Origin: Caenorhabditis remanei
Taxonomy: Eukaryota > Nematoda > Chromadorea > Rhabditida > Rhabditidae
NCBI RefSeq assembly: GCF_010183535.1
Contig: NC_071329.1
Location: 18,862,879-18,926,878, forward strand
Length of the DNA stretch: 64,000 nt
Direction of reading: 5' to 3'
Positions 45,000-56,569 of this stretch are shown one piece after another. Every line of letters begins with the position of its first letter. The stretch's first letter is position 1. A program made the position numbers and the translations under genes. The notes below the pieces were generated by a model that saw only the letters and a program-made list of their open reading frames with translations, was not told where the DNA came from and did no database searches.

Positions 45000-47900
45000 T
45001 TAGACATCAGATTTCCCGAACGCCTCAACAATCTGTACCATACTCGCATAGGTACCAGTGGTGAATCCGACCATCGCGAACGCCATCAACCCGATATTCC
45101 GAATCCAGACCCATTTCGTCAATTCCTGACGCGAATAGCAGCAAAGAAGTTCGATGAGTGGAGGGAAGACGAGGGTGAGCGACGTGCCGGCGACACTTCC
45201 GACTAGAGAGATGAACAGCGCTAAGTGAGGGATAAGTTGAGCCATGGCGCCTGAAAATAGGATATTTGAATTTGGGAGGTTGAGAGCTTTGAAATGAGCC
45301 CCATATTGCCTAGGTTGGCTTCATTTTGATTTTTTGACTTTTTCGACCACGCGGCGCGGTCGCGTCGCGGTCAGATATTCAAAATGAGGGTTACAGCGTT
45401 TGTTGGGAGCTAGAAAACGTATAAATACAACAAAACACTGGAAAAAAGATATTTCATCGCTTTTTCAAAAATTGACCGCGACGCGACCGCAACGCATGGT
45501 CGAAAAAGTCGAAAAATCAAAATGAAGCGAACATAGGCATGATTATATTCATTTGAAAGGTAGTAACTTGCTGAATTCGAAAAATTTAATTTCGAACTAG
45601 AAAATCTAAATTTGAAGAGTTAAAGTGAATTTTTCGGGTCTCAACAAATTTTTGATCTACAGTTTTTTGACCAAATGACACTAGAATTACAAATAAATGC
45701 TTGATTCGAATTCTTTACATTTTTAGCTTTAAAATGAGCCCCATATCTACATATTTCCTACTATTTTAAAAATTTAGATGAAAACCGCTACGCGACCGCG
45801 TCGCACCTATTAAAAATTCAAAGTTGTCAGAAACATGTTGTTTTGGACTCATTTTAAAGCTAAAAACTAGCCGAACAAGATGTTAACATTTATTTTCAAC
45901 AAAAATTTGACCCCGCCCACTTACAAGTCAACACAACTCCACCAAACCGGATCGCGTAGATCATAGGCTCCTGTTTCGTTTCCACAACCTAAAATTTGCA
46001 GATTAAGCTCTGCCCATTCTCTTCAAAAGTTTGATCTACCTTTCTCTTAATCCATTTCTCGACTCTCTCCATCGGAACGTAGAATTGAAGAGGATAGGAG
46101 ACGAGGATACAGAGGACGAACATGATTTTGATGGCTTGGTAGAATCTAAATTGGAATTTTTTGATCTACATTGTGTTTTTGTGACCTACGGAGTCTGGGG
46201 GAGGTTCAAAGTGAGCGTATCCTTGATATCAAGTCCGTATCTCAAAAATCCGAAAAATCCGACGGTCATGTAGACCAAAAGGACCAAAATACAGGAGGTA
46301 TTGAGTACTCCATTGGGGGTGATAAAATGAATTGGCTCATTCATCTGATTCTCGATTGGAAGTACCACGGCGACCCCTTCGAATGCAAACATTACGGTAC
46401 CGAAGAATAGGGGGAGCGACTCGAGAGAGCCGAACGCTGGAAGTTGGTCCCATGGCTGCCAATCTGGAAATTATTGATTTTTTTGGATTTTGGAGGATGA
46501 GAGCTTGATATGAGTATAATCATGACATTATTCGGAGTAATTTGAAATTTGATCTACAACCGGGACGCGACCGTAACTCCGTAAATTTTGATCTACATGC
46601 TTAAAAATTTACATTTTTGGAATCAGCGTTTTGTGAGCTTTCAGAAAAGTATAATCATGCCTAAGTTTGGAAAAATTGGGTCCCGACACGAATTTTTGGG
46701 TTACTGTAGTTTTCGTGGTGGGACCCGAATTGATTCAAACCTAGAGAAGATTATACTCATTTGAAAGGTCTCAGCACGCTGATTCCAATGGTGCAAATTT
46801 TAGAAAGATTGAGTAAAAATTGACAGAGTTATGGTCAAAAAAATAATTTGCAGTTCTAGGTTACTGTAGTTTTCGTGGTGGGACCCGAATTGATTCAAAC
46901 CTATAGAAGATTATACTCATTTGAAAGGTCTCAGCACGCTGATTCCAATGGTGCAAATTTTAGAAAAATTGGGTAAAAATTGACAGAGTTATGGTGAAAA
47001 ACATAATTTGCAGTTCTCGGTTACTGTAGTTTTCGTGGTGGGACCCGGATTGCTTCAAACCTAGGCATGATTATACTCATTCGAAAGATCTGAAAATGAT
47101 GATGTTACTGGTGCATTTTTCAAAACGATCGGACTAAAACTAGCAGAGTTACGGTAGAAAAAATAATTTGCAGTTTGGGGGATTGCTGTAGTTTTCGTGG
47201 TGAGACCCAACTTGTTTCAAACCTAGGCATGATTATACTTATTCGAAAGGTCTCACCGCACTGATTCTAATGATGCAATTTTCAGACGGATTTGGTAAAA
47301 ACCTGTCAAGTTACAATCAAAACAATACTTACCAGAGAACAAATCCTGCAAAACGATAACCACTGCAATCAAGTACACAAAATTAGCGATTGCAGCGAGT
47401 GGAGCCAACGCTTTGAGCTCACGGATAGTACAAAGAGCACTAATAGGAATGAGCAACAAGGCGATCCATCCGGCTTGAGAAATATGAATATTCGATGTTT
47501 GATCGAAAAATTGCTTCAAATTATCCGCCATAAACACAAAATAGACACAACAAAAACCGAATTGAGCGACGAACATGTTGATATTGACCATTTGCTTAAA
47601 AAGATACCCATGACCACGAATCCATGCGGGACCCAACTCCACTGCTGACCGCATCACGTTCGCATAGTCCATTCGTTGCTCTCGTTTGCTGGAATACGAT
47701 TTTTTGTGAAAAGATCAAAAGATTTGGATTCAGTAAAGTGAGAGCTTTGAAATGAGCCCCATATCAATAGGTTTCTGATGAAATTAGTTTTTCGACCAAC
47801 CGCGACGCGACCGCAACGCGTTGTAAAATGTTTTTCAAAATTGAGCAAATCTAGGCATGATTATACTCATTTAAAAGCTCTTGATGAGCTAATTTCAGAA

Positions 47901-49018
47901 ATTGCAAATTTATAAGTTTTGGGCAAATTCTGGCTAAAATATAAGGGGTTTTGAGTGAAAACCGCGACGCGACCGCGTCGCATCAGTCTATAAATCAGAG
48001 TTGTCGGAAATCTGCCGTGTTTGGGCTCATTTCAAAGCTAGAAACGTGGGGAAGTTTGAAATGAACTCCAAAATTTGCTTGGGGTTTGTTATAGTTGCAA
48101 ATAGTCTCATTTTCTTTACAAAACGCTCAAAATTCTAGAAATCAAAGCAGAAAATTCGCATAAACTAAACGTGATCGCCGTTAAACTATCGAATTCAGAT
48201 TTTTGACGTTGTTGGCTTTAAAATGAGCCCCATATTAATATAATTTTGTTAATTTCAAATTTTGAGTAAAAACCGTGACGCGACCGCGTCGCACCTCTCA
48301 AAAAATCAAAGTGGTCGGAAACATGTCGTGCATGGGCTCATTTTAAAGCTAGAAACGTGGGAAAGTTACAAATGAACACAAAAATCCGTTTTGAAACCGT
48401 TAAAATAGCAAAACATCTCAATTTCTTCAAAAAATCCTTAAAATTCTAGGAATCAAAGCCGAAAATGTGCAATACTTGAACTTTTTTGCTTTTAAACTAT
48501 CAAATTCAGATTTTTGACAGTGTTACCTTTAAAATAAGCCCCATATTGATAAAATTCGTGTAATTTCAAATTTTGAGTAAAAACGCGACGCGACCGCGTC
48601 GCACTAGTCGAAAAATCAAAGTAGTCAGAAATATGTCGTGTTTGGGCTCATTTTAAAGCTAACAACGCAGGGAAGACGAATATCATAATAATTTTGCATA
48701 GAGAAGCTTGAAAACTCACATAAAAGTGATATAATGTTGTCCGAAGATGAGTTGCCTGGTACAATAGATACAAATCAGACAAATACAGCATAGAAGAATG
48801 AGTCCCAACCAGAGACCGGAATGTTTGAATGCCAGTGGAAGTGATAGCATTCCAGTGCCCATCATCACTTTTATCATATGGATCAGCGCCTGATCTGCAG
48901 TTATCGATCGGGAATCTCTCACCCGTGAACCGAACATTTCGCCCATTGTCGGCTGGTTGGACCCTCGTAAAGGGAGCAACTCATTGCCACGTGGAGTACC
49001 ATAGGATGATACTGACAT
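45000..49018 (-). CDS. SLC36/AAAP-family amino acid transporter
   Basis: Six minus-strand exons join in phase: 49018-48720, 47688-47333, 46463-46190, 46145-46040, 45988-45925 and 45250-45000, giving about 449 aa, normal for proton-coupled amino acid transporters of the SLC36 (PAT) branch. A 45-residue cytosolic N-terminus precedes the family signature in helix 1, MMGTGMLSLPLAFKHSG at 52-68. Further hydrophobic segments give about 11 helices, and exon 3 has the conserved FFGTVMFAFEGV...LPIEN segment (238-257) and GLDIKDTLTLNLP. These carriers move small neutral amino acids across plasma or lysosomal membranes; substrate here is unknown. C. elegans has several paralogues, skat-1 among them; I cannot choose. 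Introns 1, 2 and 5 are filled with GACGCGACCGCGTC units, while introns 3 and 4 are only 44 and 51 bp. GATA motifs upstream suggest intestinal expression. Confidence 0.88.
45285..48670. repeat. GCGACGCGACCGCGTCGC units in SLC36 introns
   Basis: Palindromic units bounded by AGCTTTAAAATGAGCCC and GGGCTCATTTTAAAGCT occur near 45280-45540, 45720-45870, 47740-48040, 48215-48355 and 48520-48660. Those in intron 1 recur at about 300 bp. In intron 2 (46500-47250) a different tandem is present: four units of about 150-220 bp with GGTTACTGTAGTTTTCGTGG, GGGACCCGAATTG and ATTATACTCATTTGAAAGGT. Confidence 0.75.
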
Positions 49019-49112
49019 TATTGATTTATAGGAAATTGAATATGTAGATCAAAAATTTAGAAAGTATAGGAATTGAAAAGTTTCTGAAGAAATGAGTATC
49101 AGAAACGGGCGG

Positions 49113-49166
49113 TGATAAGAAGGTGGGTGATAAGAGAATGTTGCGACGACGAAAAATTGGTTATCA
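49113..49166 (-). promoter_or_regulatory. GATA-site cluster upstream of SLC36 gene
   Basis: TGATAAGA occurs at 49113-49120 and 49128-49135 and TTATCA at 49161-49166, about 95-150 bases before the ATG. TGATAA is the core bound by intestinal GATA factors such as ELT-2 in C. elegans; three sites in 54 bp are unlikely by chance. Function is inferred. Confidence 0.55.
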
Positions 49167-49309
49167 CAGAGAGAACAAGAGAGAGTGTGCAAGCACAATG
49201 GTATTAACTAATTAGGAGAAGAACAATGAGCACCAATTATTTTTTGCCTCGAAATTCAAAAAAAACTTGGTTTTATCTCATTTTTATGATTATTTTCGTA
49301 TTTTTCACG

Positions 49310-50075
49310 TTTTTAGCTTCAAAATGAGCCTAAGCACGACATGTTTCTGTCCACTTTGGTTTTTCGACTGGTGCGACGCGGTCGCGTCGCGGTTTTCACT
49401 CAAAATTCGAAACTATCAGAATTATGTCAATATGGGGCTCATTTTAAAGCTGATCTCACCAAAAACTAGACTTTTATTGTTTCCTGGCAATTTTTTATAT
49501 TCGTTGTGTGTTTTATGCCATATTTGGTTAAATTTCACTCACTTTTCGAAGGAATGGAGATTTTTTGCATCCCAAACTAGCTGTGAAGTCTTTTACCGCT
49601 TTTCCCAAGTTTCTAGTCTTAAAATGAGCCCAAAGACGACATGTTTCCGACAATTTTGATTTTTCGACTGGTGCGACGCGGTTGCGTCGCGGTTTTCACT
49701 CAAAATTAGAAATTACACGAATTTTATCAAACTGGGGCTTATTTTAAAGGTAACATTAGCAAAAATTTGAATTTGATAGTTCAAAAACGATAAAGTTTAG
49801 GTACTGCGGATTTTCGGCTTTGTTTTCTAGAATTTTATGCATTTTGTGAAAAAATTGAGACTTTTAGTTATTGAAACGCATAGCAAACGTAAATCCAAGT
49901 AAAACTTCAGATTTTTTACGTTTTTAGCTCTAAAATAAGCCCAAACACGGCATATTTCTGACAACTTCAAATTTTGGACAGGTGCGACGCGGTCGCGTCG
50001 CGGTTTTCGCTCAAAATTCGAAACTATCAGAATTATACCAATATGGGGCTCATTTTGAAGCTCACAATGTAAAAT
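49310..50075. repeat. Three GCGACGCGGTCGCGTC units upstream of SLC36 gene
   Basis: Units near 49312-49450, 49612-49750 and 49917-50062 repeat at about 300 bp. Each runs from TAGCTTCAAAATGAGCC to GGGGCTCATTTTAAAGCT with GGTGCGACGCGGTCGCGTCG in the middle. They mirror those in the gene's first intron. Confidence 0.8.
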
Positions 50076-50454
50076 TGACGTTTTATTATGTAAGAATATC
50101 GGTTTATTGAAAAAAATTTAAAAAATTTAACAAATTTGCTTAAAAAACATGGATTCGAGCTTTAAGACAAGGGTCTATGGTAGTGTGATTTTTTCCTCAT
50201 CAAAATTTCTTTTTGTTGTTGATTTTCTAAAATTCTGAAATTTTCCATTGAATCCGGTCCCTCGAATTCGAAAAGCTCATATTTTCCTGTTCCATCTATT
50301 TCCCCCTTTTTTCCAAACTTTGATTGATTCTCATTGTTTATTGCTTTTTTGAAACCTATTTAAAATTCTCAGTGTTTATTGAGACACAGAACTTCAGTTC
50401 TTTTTTGGAAAGTTACGAAATCGAGATGGGCGGAAGTAAAATTTGAGAAAAAAG
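50076..50454. other. AT-rich intergenic stretch, no gene seen
   Basis: Nothing beyond AT-rich sequence, a TTCCCCCTTTTTTCC stretch and short open frames. No splice-linked coding signal. Confidence 0.5.
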
Positions 50455-53400
50455 AAAGTTGAAAGAAGGAAGTTGAATATCTCAAAAGTGGGCGGAGCTA
50501 GCAAAAATATGTCGAGACCAAGATTTGATCTACAAAATGAACTTTAATTCAAAAAAATAGGTTGAAAACAAAAGACATGACAGGATCTCAAACTTCAAAG
50601 CGATTTCAGCCGACTGTATCAACACAGTAGCACTTTAAAGGCGCATATCTGAAAAGTGGGCGGAGCTATCAAAATATTGTCAACTACAAAAATGTAGAGC
50701 TGGCTTTGATCTACAAAATGAATGTAAATTCAAAAAGATTGGTTGGAAACAGAAGACATGACGGGATCTCAAAGTTCAATCCGATCAACCAGTATAATCC
50801 TCCCTACAGTACTTTAAAGGCGCATACCTCAAAATTAGGCGGAGCTATCAAAAAATTGTCAATTGGAAAAATAAAGAGCTATTTCTGATCTACAAAATGA
50901 ATGTAAATTCAAAAAAATTGAACTAAAACAGAAGCCTTGACGGGATCTCAAAGTCAGTTAGCCGATCTCAACCTATCTTATCATCCCTATAGTACTTTAA
51001 AGGCGCATATCTCAAAATTGAGCGAAGCTATCAAAAAATTGTCAACTACAAAAATAAAAATCTAAATTTGATTTACAAAATAAATGTAAATTCAAAAAAA
51101 TCGATAAAAAACAAAAGCCGTGACGGGATCTCAAAGCGATTTCAGCCGATTGTATCATCACAGTAGCACTTTAAAGGCGCATATCTCAGAAATGAGCGGA
51201 GCTATCGAAAAGTCGTCAACTACAAAAATGAAGAGCTATTTTTGATCTACAAAATAGTTGTAAATTCAAAAAAAATTGAACTAAAAAGGAAGCCTTGACG
51301 GGATCTCAAAGCGATTTCAGCCGATTATATCATCACGGTAGCACTTTAAAGACGTATATCTGAAAAGTGGGCGGAGCTCTCATGACGTTGTCAACAGGAA
51401 TAATAAAAATTTAAATTTGATCTACAAAATGACTATAAATTCAAAAAAAGTTGATTGAAAACGGAAGCCATGACGGGATCTCAAAGTTCCAGCCAATCTC
51501 ACTTAACCTACAGTACTTTAAAGGCGCATATCTCAAAATTAAGAGGAGCTATCAAAAAATTGTCAACTACGAAAATGAAGAGCTATTTTTGATCTACAAA
51601 ATGAATGTAACTTCAAAAAAGTTGAACTAAAACGGAAGCCGTGACAAAATCTCTAAGTTCCAGGCAATCTCACCTAACCTACAGTACTTTAAAGGCGCAT
51701 ATCTCAAAAATGGGCGGAGCTAACAGAAATTTATCAACTACAAAAATAAAAAGCGAGATTTGATCTACAAAATGAATGTAAATTCACACAAATTTGGACC
51801 AAAACGGAAGCCGTGACAGGATCTCAAAGTTCAAGCCAATCTTATCTACAGTAGTCAATCCATCTGCAAGTGATCTTTGAATCTGAATCCAATCCGAGAT
51901 CAAAAAATCAACACACAAAGTGAATATTCAAATGAGTTGACAGAATTAATTATAACAAATCATCAAAATGCATCTACAGTTAATTAGCATTTCGGTGATT
52001 TTTGTTCCCTTTTTGAAATGAAATTGTTCTTTCGAGGGATTGAGATCAAGAGTACAGAAGGGGACGAACTAAAAGAACAGAAAGATGGGGACCACAATGT
52101 TACAGAAAACATTCAGAATACTCTCGAATAGACCGGCATCGTCTAGTTTTACATGACTACTTCTAAAAAACTCCTGATTTCCAAACCTGTCACAGTTTCA
52201 GGTCTCAACCAAAAGTTGTATAGTTTACATTTATCTTGTAGATCAAATCTAGTTTTCCATTTTTGTAGTTAACAATTTTTTGATAACTCCGCTCACTTTC
52301 AAGATATGCGCCTTTTTAAAGTACTGTAGAGAAGATAATATCGGTTGAGGATGCCTTGAATTGTGCTGAAATATGTGTCAAATGAGAGGATAAGGAATGA
52401 TATGTACGCCCTGATTTTTATGTTTCCGGTGAGTTGGGTTACTGTAGCGTTTGAGAATTTGAAATCGGTTGAGATCGGTTGAGATCGGCTAAAATCGACT
52501 AACTGAATTTGAGATCCCGTCATGACTTCCGTTTTTAACCAAGCTTTTTGAATTGACATTCATGTTGTAGATCAAATTTTGCTCTCTATTTTTCCAGTTG
52601 ACAATTTTGTTAAAGCTATGCTCAATTTTGATATTTGCGCCTTTATGTGAGAATGTTAAGATTGGTTGAAATTGGCTAAAACTGTGAGATCCCGTCATGA
52701 CTTCCGTTTTCAACCAATTTTTAATAAGAATTTACATTCATTTTGTAGATCAAATCTTGCTCTCCATTTTTTCAGTTGACAACTTTTTTATAGCTTGGCC
52801 CACTTTTGAGATATGCGCCTTGAAAGTACTGTAGGGAAGATAAAATCGGGCAAAATCGCTGAATATTTGAGATCCCGTCACGGACTTCCGTTTTAATCAG
52901 TTTTTTTTGAACTTACATTCATTTTGTAGATCAAATCTAGTTTTTTATTTCTCCAGTTAACGATTTTTTAATAGCTCCGCTCGCTTTTGAGATATGCGCC
53001 TTTAAAGTACTGCGGGAATGGTAACATTGGATAAAATCGATTTATAAATATTCCAGATCCCGTTATGGCTTCCATTTCCAACCAATTTTTTTGGATTTAC
53101 AGTCATTTTGTAGATCAAGTTTAATCATTTAGTGTTGTAATTGACAACTTTTTGATATCTCCGCCCAATTTTGAGATGACCGTCTTCTAAGTGCTCCAAG
53201 GATGAAAAAATCGGCTAAAATTGCTGTTTATTTGAGATTTCGACATGACTTCAGTTTTTAATCAAATTTTTTGAATTTACAGTATTTCTGTAGATCAAAT
53301 CTAGTTTTCTATTTTTGTAGTTGACAATTTTTTGATAGCTCCATCTATTTTTGAGCCATGCGTATTTAAAGTGCTGCAGGGAGGATAACTTTAAGATCCC

Positions 53401-54075
53401 GTCATGGCTTCCGTTCTGGTCCAATTTTTTAAAAGTTTACATTCATTTTGTAGATCAAAAATAGCTCTTTATTTTTACAATTGAAATATTTTTGATAGCT
53501 TCGCCCACTTTCAAGATATGCGCTTTTAAAGTACAGCAAGGATGATAAGATTGGTTGAAATCGACTTGAACCTTGAGATCCCGTCACGGCTTTTATGTTT
53601 GCTTGAAAATTTACCATTTTGTACTCATTTTGTAAATCAAAGCTATTTTTTCATTTTTGTGGTTGACAATATTTTGATAGTTCCGCCTACTTTTGAGATA
53701 TCCGTCTTCAAAGTGCTTCAAGGATGAAAAAATCGGCTAAAATCGCTGTACATCAGAAATTTCGTCATGGCTTACATTTTGAACCAATTTTTTTGAATTT
53801 ACACTCATTTTGAAGACCAAACCTGGTTCTCCATTTTTGTAGTTGACAACTTTTTAATAGCTCCGCTCACTTGTGAGATATGCGCCTTTAAAGTACTGTG
53901 AGGATGATAAGATTGGATAATATCGGCTCCTAATTTTGAGATCCCGTCATGGCTTCCGTTTTGGTCCAATTTTTTTGAGTTTACAATCATTTTGTAGATC
54001 CAATCTATTTTTGTGTTTTTGTAATTGACTATTTTCAGATAGCTCCGCCCACTTTCGAGATATGCGTCTTTAAAG
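50455..54075. repeat. Inverted array of about 18 units of the 175-180-bp GATCTACAAAATGAATGT family
   Basis: Seven to eight plus-oriented units (GCGCATATCTCAAAA-type motifs near 50472, 50641, 50821, 51003, 51176, 51352, 51523 and 51697) face about ten inverted units (AGATATGCGCC-type motifs near 52302, 52630, 52808, 52990, 53172, 53350, 53514, 53696, 53877 and 54057). Spacing is about 170-185 bp. A single-copy hinge lies at about 51860-52200. Units are diverged. The family is the one in the F-box gene intron 13 kb away. Confidence 0.85.
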
Positions 54076-54303
54076 ATGACAACTTGCTCCATCTGAAATT
54101 TTCAGCTTTTCTAAGATTCCTTTCAGTACGATCTTTGTCCCCTAAACATCAACAACAAAAATCTAATGAACTAGAGAAAGAGAGAAAATCTCTCTGCAAG
54201 CGATGGGAGGAATAATTGAATATCAATTACATCAATGTGGCATCCACCCCCTCCAAAAACTCAATAAAAGCGGTGAATCGACCACTGGAAAGTCATATTC
54301 TCG

Positions 54304-56513
54304 ATGAATTCTCACCTTTTCCTCCTTCTTGTCTTCGTGGCACAAGTGGATGCCGCTTGCGGTCCTGCTCCAACAGCTCCTCACCATGTAAGTTCAACCT
54401 AGGAGAGTTATTTTACAGGATTATATGGTTTACAGCCATCGCCGAGTACTCTGGAAGCTTCTACTTTGATGCCGAGTACACTTGAGATATTATCTTCCCG
54501 AAACCCTTCTTCATCTACGCCATCTGAGTCAACTGTCCCCACTACGACTACCGTAGAGCCAACGACTACTGTGGAACCGACAACTACAGCTCTCCTGAAT
54601 TCCACTACCCCGGAGCCATCGCCGATCGCTGAGCCATCCACTGCTGCACCGACGACTACTATGGAACCGACTACCACGGAGCCAACGTCCACCGCTGTTC
54701 CAAGTACAACTCCGGAATTGACGACTACTGAGGAGCCGACTACGACTCCACAACTGACGTCCACGGCTATTCCAACTTCTACTCCAGAACCAACAACGAC
54801 TGAGGAGCCCGCAACCACCGCTCTCCCGACTACGACTCCAGAGCTGACCTCGACCCCTGAGCCGACAACCACTACTCCGGAGCCGACGACTACCACTGTT
54901 CCTACCACGACTCCAGAGCTAACCTCTACGGCTGCACCGACAACTACCGAGGAGCCGACAACGACTCCAGAACTGACGTCAACCCCGGAACTAACTACCA
55001 CTACCGTCACCACTACTACCCCGGAGCCGACGACCACCACAGTTCCGACCACTACCCCTGAGTCATCGTCGACTGTAGAGCCAACATCTACTCAGGAGCC
55101 AACGTCCACGGCTGCACCGACAACTACACCGGAGCCGACTTCTACTCTAGAACCGACGACTACTGTTGAGCCGACCACTCCAGAGCCAACCTCTACGGCT
55201 GCACCGACAACTACCGAGGAGCCGACTACGACTCCAGAACTGACTTCAACCCCGGAACCAACTACCACTACCGTCACCACCACTACCCCGGAGCCGACGA
55301 CTACCACTGTTCCTACCACGACTCCGGAGCCAACGTCCACGGCTGCACCGACAACTACTGTAGAACCAACGTCCACGGCTGCACCGACGACAATCGAGGA
55401 GCCGACTACGACCGCTGAGCCCTCTACGGCTGTTCGGACAACTACTGTGGAAACAACGACGACTCCAGAACCCACTAGTACCACGGCTGTTCCGACTTCT
55501 ACTCCAGAACCGACGACTACTACCGCCACCACTACCACCCCGGAGCCAACGACTACTGAGGAACCGACTACGACTCTAGAATTGACGTCGACAGCGGAAC
55601 CGACAACCACCGTTCTCCCGACTACGACTCCAGAGCCGACGACTACCCCAGAGCCGACAACTACTGTAGAGCCAACTACCACTACCGTCACTACAACGAC
55701 TCCAGAGCCGACGACTACCGAGGAGCCGACTACTACTACCGTTACGACGAGCACCCCGGAGCCAACATCCACTACTGTCACCACTACTACCCCGGAACCA
55801 ACGACTACCACAGTCCCGACGACTACTGAAGAACCTACTTCGACTGTAGAGCCAACGACTACCACCGTGACCACCACTACCCCGGAACCAACTACCACTA
55901 CTGTAACAACAACTACTCCGGAGCCAACAACTACCGAGGAGCCGACAACAACGACTCCAGAACCGACGACTACCGCGGAGCCGACTACGACTCTAGAAGT
56001 GACGTCGACCCCTGAGCCAACTTCTACTACCGTTACGACCACCACCCCTGAGCCAACCTCCACTACTGTCGCGACTACAACTGATCCTTATTGTGGATGT
56101 ATTAGCGTGGAACAAATTCCGATAAACTCTGGACTTTTCACAAATGATTGGTGGAAACAAAGAATGAATGAAACGGAGTTGCAGTATCCTTGGCCTGAAT
56201 ACATTTTGTTCCGTGCAAACCTCCCTCTTCTAAACATAACCAATTGCGATGCAAAAATAGAGTGTGTATTCACCAATTCAGAAGATTATACTCGTGATGA
56301 CAGTAATATATTTGTCGGTTACTATAACAACGAGGTAAATTCCTTCAAAATGTTTGAACTTCTTCTTTTCAAAACTAATTGCAGTTCGACAAGATCACTG
56401 TGGAGAACACTGCTACTTCTCGCCCTTTCTTAACCTGCAGTAACAACGAATGGCATTATTCTGGAAAACCGATTGAAGCCATTGGATGCATTGCTGCTAG
56501 CAGAATGTTATGA
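54304..56513 (+). CDS. Secreted Thr-rich mucin-like protein with DUF281-type C-terminus
   Basis: Exons 54304-54387, 54436-56334 and 56385-56513 join in phase 0 to give about 703 aa. Residues 1-19 are a signal peptide (MNSHLFLLLVFVAQVDAAC). Residues about 45-575 are a low-complexity run of TTTPEPTTT, EEPTTT and PTSTAAP motifs, a heavily O-glycosylatable stalk. From C581 a compact cysteine-containing domain follows (YCGCISVEQI, NCDAKIECVF, LTCSNNEWHY, IEAIGCIAAS), resembling the nematode DUF281 domain that often ends Thr-rich secreted proteins. Ignoring the 50-bp last intron would add a hydrophobic tail ending at 56433, but splicing restores the conserved-looking end and is preferred. Function is unknown; cuticle, pharyngeal or gut surface roles are guesses. 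AATAAA at 56530 lies 17 bases after the stop. Confidence 0.85.
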
Positions 56514-56529
56514 GTTCATTTTTTTTGAG

Positions 56530-56535
56530 AATAAA
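56530..56535 (+). terminator. Polyadenylation signal of the mucin-like gene
   Basis: AATAAA in TGAGAATAAAGTATATG lies 17 bases after the inferred stop, which supports the spliced C-terminus over the read-through one. Confidence 0.6.
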
Positions 56536-56569
56536 GTATATGTGAAATGTATTGGAAAAATGAGTTATT

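Noticed and set aside
54408..56063. Antisense open frames of 214 and 323 codons rich in Val, Gly and Ser
   Set aside because: They are the complement of the Thr/Pro-rich coding repeat and carry no independent signal, start context or splice structure.
56335..56433. Read-through C-terminus of the mucin-like protein with a hydrophobic tail (possible GPI signal)
   Set aside because: The 50-bp segment has good splice sites in phase 0, and splicing yields a Cys/Trp-containing end like other DUF281-type proteins, followed closely by AATAAA.
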